A stretch of 32,592 nt of DNA, taken from the NCBI RefSeq assembly GCF_016900045.1, contig NZ_JACSNP010000021.1, positions 1-32,592 on the forward strand, in the 5' to 3' direction. Origin of the DNA: Fusobacterium mortiferum. Lineage in GTDB: Bacteria; Fusobacteriota; Fusobacteriia; Fusobacteriales; Fusobacteriaceae. The notes below the pieces were generated by a model, which saw nothing but the letters and a program-made list of their open reading frames with translations, ran no database searches and was not told where the DNA came from. The translations under genes were made by a program, and so were the position numbers. Positions 25,877 through 32,592 of the stretch are shown here, in pieces. How positions within the stretch are numbered: the first letter of the stretch is position 1; each line of letters starts with the position of its first letter.

Positions 25877-26031
25877 GAACTCTCTTAATATTGAAATTAA
25901 GAGAGTTCTCAGGCTGTAGACAATTAATTTGTCTATGTGTGTTTTGCTGATTCTTTCCAGAGTTAGTTGAGAGAGGTTTTAATCTTTCTCAACTAACTCT
26001 GGAAAGAACCACTAACTACTTGCAAAACACA
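25877..26031. repeat. Three consecutive inverted repeats downstream of the defence operon
   Basis: Hairpin A pairs 25877-25889 with 25896-25908 (GAACTCTCTTAAT). Hairpin B pairs 25917-25923 with 25929-25935 (TAGACAA). Hairpin C has an outer stem 25938-25947/26022-26031 (TGTGTTTTGC) and a perfect 22-bp inner stem 25951-25972/25987-26008. None is followed by a T run, so none is a simple terminator. They could be a structured RNA, a small palindromic mobile repeat, or an mRNA-stabilising 3' end. No coding frame runs through the block. Confidence 0.75.
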
Positions 26032-26088
26032 GTATAAAACTTATATTTTTGAAATAAGGTATAAGTCCTCTAAAGTTTTAGAAGGAAT

Positions 26089-26135
26089 TAAAAAAGCTGA
26101 GTAAAGCATTTTTTAATGCTACTCAGCTTTTTTTA
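26089..26135. terminator. Bidirectional terminator after the hairpin block
   Basis: AAAAGCTGAGT and AAGCATT pair with AATGCT and ACTCAGCTTTT (one bulged A). The hairpin is flanked by an A run upstream and a T run downstream. It can end the defence-operon or hairpin-block transcript on the plus strand and anything arriving on the minus strand. Confidence 0.8.
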
Positions 26136-26195
26136 GATAAAATTATTCAAATTTGTATTTTGGAAAAACTCCTAGTTAAGAATAATGATTTTTTC

Positions 26196-26285
26196 TTAGT
26201 CTATATATTTATTTATAATCTCTTCATATTTTCCATTTTTCTTTAAATTTTCTAAACCTTTGTTTATCTTTATTTTAATATTTAT
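26196..26285 (-). pseudogene. Remnant of an amino-acid ABC transporter binding protein (C-terminus)
   Basis: The minus strand reads INKGLENLKKNGKYEEIINK followed by YID and a stop. This is the typical C-terminal end of family 3 extracellular solute-binding proteins (a final helix plus the G-x-Y-D/E-E-I-x-x-K-Y/W tail). The frame is closed by a stop codon only 30 codons upstream and no start is present. It looks like the last trace of a deleted gene. Confidence 0.6.
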
Positions 26286-26379
26286 TTATGAAAGTATACT
26301 TTATCTACTTTTTAAAATATAAGTCTGTCTATGAGCAAGAGGAACGAAGTATCTACTACTATAAGTTAGGTAAAATATC

Positions 26380-27687
26380 TTATTTATTATATTTTCCTTT
26401 TTCTCTTTCCTTTTCTTTTTCATATAAATGGAAGAAAGGGTTCAAAGCATCTTCTAATTCATAATCAACTATTTCTCCTATAATTGCTTTTTCTAGACTT
26501 GTTAACGGATAAATACTATTAACTGTTATATTATATAATGCTATGTCATATTCTTTTAATCTTAATTTCTTTAAGAACTTTTCTTGATTATAAATTTCAA
26601 CTTCTACATCCATACCGCTTTCAAGTAGATCATGTGCTACATATTGAACGAAATTTCTATTATGAACTGTATTTAGACACATAATTTTAATTTTACTTCC
26701 ATAGATTCCATTCTTTTTTAAAATATTAATAGCTTCTTGCTTGGTATATTTTTTTTCTAATTTACTCGCTTCTTTCCCAAACATCTCAGTAGGATAAATA
26801 GTAGTTGTTTCTCTATTTATAAGTAATTCTAGAGCTTTTCTTTCTTCTAAAGAATAATTTTTCTTTTTTCCAAATACTAGAGATATTATATCATATATAG
26901 TATCTGAAAGTACTTCCTTACCTTTTAAAGCTCCTACTTTTCTAGCAGTGTCAATATCTTCTTTATATAGATCATATGAAAAATAATTATGTAAATTTAA
27001 AGAGTTTATTACTCTTTGATAATTACTTAATTCTCTCTTAATTTCAAGATTTTCTACAAAACAATCTTTTTCAAAATAAAATTCATTTCTTTTTAATTTA
27101 ATATAATTTGGATAAGTTTCTTCTACAACATAACTACCACTTGTTATAATTTCATTATCTACTCTTTTTAATATAGACATCAGTGGATTAGACAATCCTA
27201 CTTCTAGTCTGTTATCAGGATAATTTAATAAAATTAAAAATTCCTTATCACTTAAAACTTGAATTGTTTTTATTGAAGAATACAGGGTATTCATATATCC
27301 TTTCGCCAAATAATCTTCAATTGAAATTTTCACATCTTGAGCTGTTATAGGATCTCCATTTGAAAAATAAATATCATCTCTTAATTTACAATACATCTCC
27401 ATTTCATCATTATACTTGTATTCTGATAATAAATAAGGTTCAATCTTATTATCTTTATTGACTCTAAATAATTGAGCATATATATAATTCATAGCTCTTT
27501 TAGAATAAGTATCTCTTAATAATACTGGATCAATTGTTTCAACTTTTAATTCTTGTTCTATTATAAGAGTATTTCCATATTCTAAGTTTTCTTCATCAAA
27601 TAAACTATTAATTTCACTTTCAAATGCTGAAAAACTAGTTATAGTAACCAGAAAAAAAATTGCAAATTTAGTTATAATATTTTTCAA
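26380..27687 (-). CDS. Oligopeptide-binding-like protein (SBP family 5), short form
   Basis: A 435-residue exported protein: signal peptide (MKNIITKFAIFFLVTITSFS) without lipobox Cys, then the family-5 pattern NTLIIEQELKVETIDPVLLR, QLFRVNKDNKIEPYLLSEYK, DIYFSNGDPITAQDVKISIE, and a C-terminal lobe with KYTKQEAINILKKNGI. OppA/DppA-type proteins usually have 500 or more residues, so a C-terminal part is missing or reduced; the tail is a charged run (YEKEKEREKGKYNK). The start is TTG with a GAGGT site 8-10 bp upstream. No permease or ATPase gene is near, so it may be an orphan binding protein or a decaying gene. Confidence 0.72.
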   Translation of the reverse strand: MKNIITKFAIFFLVTITSFSAFESEINSLFDEENLEYGNTLIIEQELKVETIDPVLLRDTYSKRAMNYIYAQLFRVNKDNKIEPYLLSEYKYNDEMEMYCKLRDDIYFSNGDPITAQDVKISIEDYLAKGYMNTLYSSIKTIQVLSDKEFLILLNYPDNRLEVGLSNPLMSILKRVDNEIITSGSYVVEETYPNYIKLKRNEFYFEKDCFVENLEIKRELSNYQRVINSLNLHNYFSYDLYKEDIDTARKVGALKGKEVLSDTIYDIISLVFGKKKNYSLEERKALELLINRETTTIYPTEMFGKEASKLEKKYTKQEAINILKKNGIYGSKIKIMCLNTVHNRNFVQYVAHDLLESGMDVEVEIYNQEKFLKKLRLKEYDIALYNITVNSIYPLTSLEKAIIGEIVDYELEDALNPFFHLYEKEKEREKGKYNK

Positions 27688-27723
27688 GTCTTTACCTCTT
27701 TCCTTTATATGATTTATTGTTTT

Positions 27724-27741
27724 AAAGTTTATATAAACTTT
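27724..27741. promoter_or_regulatory. Perfect 18-bp palindrome in the leader of the SBP gene
   Basis: AAAGTTTATATAAACTTT is a perfect 18-bp palindrome. It lies between the predicted start of transcription (about 27768) and the coding region. It is a candidate operator or an RNA hairpin. Confidence 0.45.
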
Positions 27742-27774
27742 TTTGAAGAAAACACTAAAATTTAATTGTCAATG

Positions 27775-27804
27775 TTATAACAGTGTACCAAAAAAAAAAG
27801 TCAA
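27775..27804 (-). promoter_or_regulatory. Promoter of the SBP gene
   Basis: On the minus strand, TTGACT (27799-27804) and TTATAA (27775-27780) have an 18-bp spacer containing a T9 run. The -10 lies within a perfect palindrome TGTTATAACA (27773-27782), a possible repressor site. Confidence 0.6.
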
Positions 27805-28116
27805 GGTTTAATACAAATAAAAATTGATAAAAAATTTAAAATTATAAATCGTGCTAAAATTGATAATAAGTATGACAAGAAGATGAGAGATAGTATATAA
27901 GGTAAGATTATTTATAGAAATTTGAATAAATAATTGAAAAGAAAATAAAATTATGATAAAATTTGTTTATTAAAAGAGTTGGTAATATACCAATAATTGG
28001 GAACTAAAAACAAGAAAGTGTCGTAGACACTTTTTTTTTATAAAATAAAATTTTATAAATGAGAATAGTTGAACTTGATGAAAATATTATATAAATATTA
28101 GGAGGTAGAGATATAG
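27805..28116. other. AT-rich intergenic region before sbcD
   Basis: No coding frame is seen. It contains a small hairpin TTGGTA-ATA-TACCAA (27979-27993) followed by an intrinsic terminator (28015-28037), which together could be an attenuator or the end of a short transcript. A strong AGGAGGT ribosome site precedes sbcD. A -10-like TATAAA is present near 28090, but no convincing -35 was found. Confidence 0.45.
28015..28037 (+). terminator. Intrinsic terminator upstream of sbcD
   Basis: AAAGTGTC-GTA-GACACTTT followed by a run of nine T residues in total. It lies about 80 bp before the sbcD start and no gene on the plus strand ends before it, so it may belong to a leader or a small RNA. Confidence 0.8.
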
Positions 28117-29340
28117 ATGAAAGTATTACATACTTCAGATTGGCATTTAGGAAAAAAATTAGAGGGCTTAAAAAGGATAGAGGAGCAGGAGAAATTTATA
28201 GATAGATTAGAAAGTATTGTATTAGAAGAAAATCCTAAATTAATATTGATTGCTGGAGATATATTTGATACACCTATTCCAAGTTCAGAAGCCGAAAAAT
28301 TATTTTTTGATGCTATAAAAAAGCTATCTAATTATGGTGAAAGGGGAATAGTTATTATTCCAGGGAATCACGATAGTGCAGAAAGATTAGTAGCTTCAAA
28401 GAACTTAGCTAAGGAATTTGGAGTTATCATATATGAAAATATTTTAGAAGAAAAAGAAATAGGAACTTATGGAAAGTTTCAAGTTGAAAAAACAACAAAG
28501 GGTGGAGTAATTTTAAATATAGATGGAGAAAGGGCATTTATTTACTCATTACCATATATTAGTGAAGCTTATTTAGATGAAGCATATAAAAATATTTTAC
28601 CTGAGCAGATAGAAGAGTTAGGAGAGGGAGTAGAGGAAAGTCTAACTTATTCACAAAAAATAGGTGCTCTTCTAAAAAGAGGATTATTGGAAGTAGAGTG
28701 TGAAAATATTCCTAAGATTATAATGGCTCATCTTTTTATAATGGGTAGCTCAGGAGATGGAGATGAAAGGGAAGCAGAATTAGGTGGAAGTAAGGGTGTA
28801 GATATAAATGATTTACCAGAAGTTGATTATATTGCTTTAGGACACATACATAAGCCTATGAAGTACCTAAAGAAGAGAGCTTGTTATTCAGGCTCACCAA
28901 TAGAGTATAGAGTAACAGAGAATAAGTACAATAAAAAAGTATTGATAGCAGAGGTAAATGGTGGATTAGATACAGAAATCAGAGAGATAGAGCTAGAAAA
29001 TTATAAACCGATTAAAAGATATGAGGTAGAAGGGGTTGAAGAAGCTATAGAACTATCTAAATCTCTTATTCAAGCTAATGAGTGGATATATCTTAAGATC
29101 ATTACTGATAGATGGCTTGCAGGAAGTGAATTAAAAGAACTTCGTAAGAATAAGAATATTGTAGATATAAATGTAGTTTATAGAAATGGAAACGATTTAG
29201 AGGAAGTTACTTATTTTGAAAATGGAGAGTTAGATATTAAAGAGAGTTTCAAAGAGTATTATAAAACTTTTGATGGAATAGAACCTAGTGAAGAGATAGT
29301 AGAGTTATTTATGCAACTATTAGAGGGGGAAGATGAGTAA
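28117..29340 (+). CDS. sbcD: Exonuclease subunit SbcD (Mre11-type)
   Basis: A 407-residue metallophosphoesterase with the Mre11/SbcD motifs in order: DWHLGK (residues 8-13), GDIFDTP, GNHDS, AHLF and GHIHKP. A C-terminal capping domain follows. Together with SbcC it forms the ATP-dependent nuclease that opens DNA hairpins and trims DNA ends. The AGGAGGT ribosome site and a TAATG overlap with sbcC indicate a two-gene operon. The length is normal for the family. Confidence 0.96.
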   Translation: MKVLHTSDWHLGKKLEGLKRIEEQEKFIDRLESIVLEENPKLILIAGDIFDTPIPSSEAEKLFFDAIKKLSNYGERGIVIIPGNHDSAERLVASKNLAKEFGVIIYENILEEKEIGTYGKFQVEKTTKGGVILNIDGERAFIYSLPYISEAYLDEAYKNILPEQIEELGEGVEESLTYSQKIGALLKRGLLEVECENIPKIIMAHLFIMGSSGDGDEREAELGGSKGVDINDLPEVDYIALGHIHKPMKYLKKRACYSGSPIEYRVTENKYNKKVLIAEVNGGLDTEIREIELENYKPIKRYEVEGVEEAIELSKSLIQANEWIYLKIITDRWLAGSELKELRKNKNIVDINVVYRNGNDLEEVTYFENGELDIKESFKEYYKTFDGIEPSEEIVELFMQLLEGEDE

Positions 29341-32300
29341 TGAGACCATTATTATTAGAGATAGAAGGGTTACAAAGTTATGAAGAGAGACAAGTAATTG
29401 ATTTTGAAAAACTGTGTCAAAATGGATTATTTGGAATTTTTGGAGAAACAGGAAGTGGAAAATCTACAATATTAGATGCAATGATTTTTGCACTATATGC
29501 TGAAATTCCAAGAGGAGCAGAGATTTCAGGAGAAAAGAATAGTATAAAAAACTTTTTAAATATCTCTTCTAAAAAATTGGAGGTATATTTCAAATTTGCT
29601 TTAGATGAAAATATATACGAGATAACTAGAAAATATGCCCTTGGTAAGAGTAAAGGAGAAGATGTACTAAATGAAAAGGTGACTCTTCTTATTAGAAATG
29701 GTGAGTTATTAGCTGATTCAAAAACTAAATTAGCTAAGGTAATAGCTGATGATTTTGGATTATCTATGGATGATTTTACAAGAACGGTAGTCCTTCCTCA
29801 AGGAAAATTTAGTGAATTTGTAAAACTAAAAGGTTCAGATAAAAGAGCTATGTTAGAGAATATATTTAATATGGAGAGATATGGAAAAAATCTTCAAATT
29901 AAGATAAAAAGAGAAGCAGATAGATGGAAACAAAAAGATGAAGAGCTAACTGTAGAACTAGAAGAGCTAGAAAATGTAACTCCTGAGGGAATAGAGTTAT
30001 TAGAGAAGGAAAAAGCTCTAAAAGAGGACGAGGTAAAGAGAAAACAGCAAGAGCAACAGGAGATTGAAAGTAGATATCATGAACTAAAAGCTTTAAAAGA
30101 GGAGATAGATAAATACAACCAATATCTAGAAAAGCAAAGAGCTTTAGAGAATCAAAAAGCAGATATAGAATATATTCAAGAAAAACTTAATAGAGGAAAA
30201 AATGCAAATGAGATAAAAAAATATATAGACGAGTCTGAAAAAATTCAAAAAGAGGAATCAAATTTAGTAAAAGAGTTGCAAGAATTAGAGCTTAAAAAGT
30301 TAAGCTTGAATAGTCAAATTGAAAAGTTAGAAAAAGATATTGAGATACAAAAAATTGAAATCTCTCAAAAGGAGAAAGAAAAGTCTCAAATATATTTTGA
30401 TAAATCAGAGGAAGATATATTAAATGAGGTAATAAGATATAGAGGAAATCTTCAATATGAGAGAAAGAATTTAGAAAATGATTTGAAAGAGTTAGAAGCA
30501 AGTAAAAAAGAGGGAGAAAATTGTACTCAGGAACTAGCTCATAATTTAGAAACTTTAAATTTAAAGAAAAAAGAATTGGAAGAAACTCCAAATATCTCAA
30601 GAGAGGTTTTAGATAAATATAGGGATAAAATTGAAGAGTATCAAAGAGTTATAAGAGATTATAAAGAGAAAAGTTCATTAAAATTATCTTACTTAGAAAA
30701 ACTTGAAGATTTAGAGAGAAAGTTAGTTAAGTTGAGTGATGAAGAAAAAGAGATAGATAATGAACTGGAAAGTTTAGAAGAAAAGAGAAAAGAGAATCTT
30801 GCATATGAATTGGCTAAAAATTTAAAGGAGGGAGAAGCCTGTCCAGTATGTGGTTCTGTACACCATATAAAAGTTGAGCATAATAGTTGTGAAGATATAG
30901 AGAAGATTCAAAAAGATTTAAAAATAGTAAATGAAAGAAAGAGTAAAAATATTGCTGAGATAGGGAAGTTACAAGGAAGTATAACTTCTTTTAAGGAAAG
31001 TATTAAAAATCTAAATGTAGTATATGAAGAGAGAGTTATAGATGAGATTTTCTATCAAGATTTGGTTGCAAAAAAAATAGAATTGGAGAGTAACTATTTA
31101 TCTGAACAACAAAAATTAGCTGAATTAGAAGAGAAAAGAAAAGAGATAAATAATTCTATTATACAGTTAAATGAGAAATGTAAAAATCTTCAATCAGAGA
31201 AAGAAAAATTAAATAATAAAATTGAAAATCTACAAATTAAAGTATCTGGATATAAAGAGAATATTGAGAGATTAGAAGTTTTAATAAATAATCTTGGAAA
31301 AGAATTTGTTCTTATTGAAATGGAAGAGCTTGAAGCTAAGAAAGATATTTTAAAAAGAAATTATGAAAATATACAAAAATATGAAAGCGAGATTGTTAGT
31401 TTAAAGAGAGATATAGAAAGTAGAACAACTCAAATAGCTAAAATAAAAGAAAACCTAGAGACAATAAAAATTGATATTAATGGTTGCCAAGTAAAAATAT
31501 CAACATTAAACTCTAGAGAAAAAGAGATTAATGAGCAGATAGAGGGATTATTAAATAAACATCATTTTACTACTTTAGATGAAGTAAGAGATAGTTATAT
31601 CTCCGAAGCTGAAGAAAGAAACTATACTCAAAGAATAGAAAGCTATGAGATAAATTGTAGAGATATAGCCACTCTTTTAAATGATTCAAGAAATAGAGTT
31701 GAAGGAAAAGAGTTTTCTTCTGAGATATGGGAAGAAGTTTTAACTTTAAAAGAGGAGATAAAGGACGAGGTATTAAATACTTATAAAAGAATAGAGCAAC
31801 TTTCTAGTGAGATAAATCTACAAAAAGCTAAGCTTAATGAGTTTAAAGAGAAAAAAGAGTTACAAAAAGAGATTAGAAAGAAAAGAAGTATGGTAGAAGA
31901 TTTGAATAAAAAATTCACTAAAGGTAGATTTTTAAATTTCTTAACTACTAAGAAATTAAAGGGAATTATTGAAAATGCCTCATATTATATCAATAAGATA
32001 ACTAATGGAAAGTATAGACTATATAGTGATAATGAGTGTGATTTTTATGTAATAGATATGTTTAACGATGGAGTTAAGAGAAGAGTTGCAACTCTTTCAG
32101 GAGGAGAGGTATTCATTGTTTCGTTATGTCTTGCACTAGCACTTTCTAAACAGTTACAACTTAAAGGAAAAACTCCTTTAGAGTTCTTCTTCTTAGATGA
32201 AGGATTTGGAAGTTTAGATAGTAGACTTTTAGATAAGGTTATGGAAGCTATTGAGGGAATAAGAAGAGAGGAAAATATTAATATAGGAATTATTACCCAT

Positions 32301-32390
32301 CTAGAAGATCTAAAAGTCAGAATAGATAAAAAACTTCAAGTAGAGAGAGCTATTCCAAGAGAGAGAGGAACAAGAGTTAGAATAATATAA
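29340..32390 (+). CDS. sbcC: Exonuclease subunit SbcC (Rad50-type)
   Basis: A 1016-residue SMC-like ATPase: Walker A GETGSGKST (35-43), a Q-loop segment VVLPQGKFSEF, two long coiled coils separated by the zinc hook CPVC (501-504), then signature LSGGEVFIVSL and Walker B EFFFLDEGFGSLD near the C-terminus. It bridges DNA ends and controls the SbcD nuclease. The start codon overlaps the sbcD stop. It appears complete and intact. Confidence 0.96.
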   Translation: MRPLLLEIEGLQSYEERQVIDFEKLCQNGLFGIFGETGSGKSTILDAMIFALYAEIPRGAEISGEKNSIKNFLNISSKKLEVYFKFALDENIYEITRKYALGKSKGEDVLNEKVTLLIRNGELLADSKTKLAKVIADDFGLSMDDFTRTVVLPQGKFSEFVKLKGSDKRAMLENIFNMERYGKNLQIKIKREADRWKQKDEELTVELEELENVTPEGIELLEKEKALKEDEVKRKQQEQQEIESRYHELKALKEEIDKYNQYLEKQRALENQKADIEYIQEKLNRGKNANEIKKYIDESEKIQKEESNLVKELQELELKKLSLNSQIEKLEKDIEIQKIEISQKEKEKSQIYFDKSEEDILNEVIRYRGNLQYERKNLENDLKELEASKKEGENCTQELAHNLETLNLKKKELEETPNISREVLDKYRDKIEEYQRVIRDYKEKSSLKLSYLEKLEDLERKLVKLSDEEKEIDNELESLEEKRKENLAYELAKNLKEGEACPVCGSVHHIKVEHNSCEDIEKIQKDLKIVNERKSKNIAEIGKLQGSITSFKESIKNLNVVYEERVIDEIFYQDLVAKKIELESNYLSEQQKLAELEEKRKEINNSIIQLNEKCKNLQSEKEKLNNKIENLQIKVSGYKENIERLEVLINNLGKEFVLIEMEELEAKKDILKRNYENIQKYESEIVSLKRDIESRTTQIAKIKENLETIKIDINGCQVKISTLNSREKEINEQIEGLLNKHHFTTLDEVRDSYISEAEERNYTQRIESYEINCRDIATLLNDSRNRVEGKEFSSEIWEEVLTLKEEIKDEVLNTYKRIEQLSSEINLQKAKLNEFKEKKELQKEIRKKRSMVEDLNKKFTKGRFLNFLTTKKLKGIIENASYYINKITNGKYRLYSDNECDFYVIDMFNDGVKRRVATLSGGEVFIVSLCLALALSKQLQLKGKTPLEFFFLDEGFGSLDSRLLDKVMEAIEGIRREENINIGIITHLEDLKVRIDKKLQVERAIPRERGTRVRII

Positions 32391-32422
32391 CCTGTATATT
32401 TTATAAATTGATTATAAAAAGA

Positions 32423-32452
32423 GAGAGATTGTCAAAGATCTCTCCTTTTTTT
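32423..32452 (+). terminator. Terminator of sbcDC
   Basis: GAGAGAT (32423-32429) pairs with ATCTCTC (32438-32444) around an 8-base loop, followed by C and seven T residues, 30 bp after the sbcC stop. Confidence 0.8.
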
Positions 32453-32476
32453 GTTTGTTGATAATCTTAATATAAA

Positions 32477-32592
32477 ATGATAAACTTAGAAGGGAAAATT
32501 ATAATTTTGGGGTGGAAATTTAGAAAACAATTAGAAGATAAACTAAAAAGAGAACAGAGAAAACTTTCTAAAAGACTTCTAATTGCTAAAAA
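32477..32592 (+). pseudogene. tnpB: 5'-truncated tnpB fragment running off the right edge
   Basis: From about 32505 the frame reads RKQLEDKLKREQRKLSKRLL, then IAK. This is the conserved segment that follows the first RuvC motif in TnpB proteins (R-K-L-x-x-L-x-x-x-Q-R-x-L-S-R-K). Upstream in the same frame only about ten unrelated residues separate it from an ATG at 32477, and none of the N-terminal TnpB domain is present. It is therefore probably an IS remnant. What follows lies outside the window. Confidence 0.6.

Noticed and set aside
25877-26031. CRISPR array or tRNA in the repeat-rich block
   Set aside because: The repeats are inverted pairs of different sequence, not regularly spaced direct repeats, and no tRNA-like arms or conserved TTCRA loop are present.

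Overview
The window is very AT-rich DNA from a Gram-negative bacterium. It has an outer-membrane TonB-dependent receptor, Sec signal peptides, strong AAGGAG-type ribosome sites, YwqK/MORN proteins and IS200/IS605 tnpB remnants at both edges. This combination and the codon usage suggest a Fusobacterium relative (inference; there is no rRNA here to settle it).

Layout. 1-338: the C-terminus of a tnpB gene with its structured right end. 424-1844: three small genes of unknown role (winged-helix/SAP-like, secreted coiled coil, MORN repeats). 1863-3193: a CPA-type Na+/H+ antiporter on the minus strand, preceded by a recognisable fluoride riboswitch with an expression-platform terminator and a consensus promoter. 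3587-9283: one iron-siderophore uptake operon (receptor, two permeases, ATPase, binding protein), with a consensus promoter in front and a hairpin terminator behind. 9330-10370: a one-domain EamA transporter and a small coiled-coil protein.

10485-25870 is a defence-type island. It starts with a PLD-nuclease/helicase and a methyltransferase. Then comes a cluster combining parts of DNA phosphorothioation (Dnd) and BREX-like systems: a PAPS-reductase-family (DndC/BrxP-like) protein, a DUF4007 protein, a 1200-residue BrxC/PglY-like ATPase, a cysteine desulfurase (DndA role), a second PLD-helicase (restriction candidate), a 52-residue protein, a DndD-like SMC/RecF ATPase and a 174-residue protein of unknown fold. 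No PglZ, BrxL, DndB, canonical DndE or PglX is visible.

The most striking observation is that the PAPS-reductase gene is split by an inversion. Its N-terminal zinc-ribbon part lies on the opposite strand (13378-13731), together with a 70-residue ORF. A 19-bp inverted repeat (17/19 identical) sits exactly at the two breakpoints (13380-13398 and 14028-14046). Flipping the segment restores, in frame, a 552-residue protein with its own ribosome-binding sites, and puts every gene of the island in one direction. This looks like an OFF-state phase-variable switch, or a single inversion that broke the system.

25871-26135 holds three consecutive hairpins and a terminator with no gene. 26196-26285 is a remnant of an amino-acid-binding protein. 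26380-27687 is an oligopeptide-binding-like protein on the minus strand, with palindromes in its control region. 28117-32390 is the sbcDC nuclease operon with a terminator. The window ends in a second, 5'-truncated tnpB fragment.
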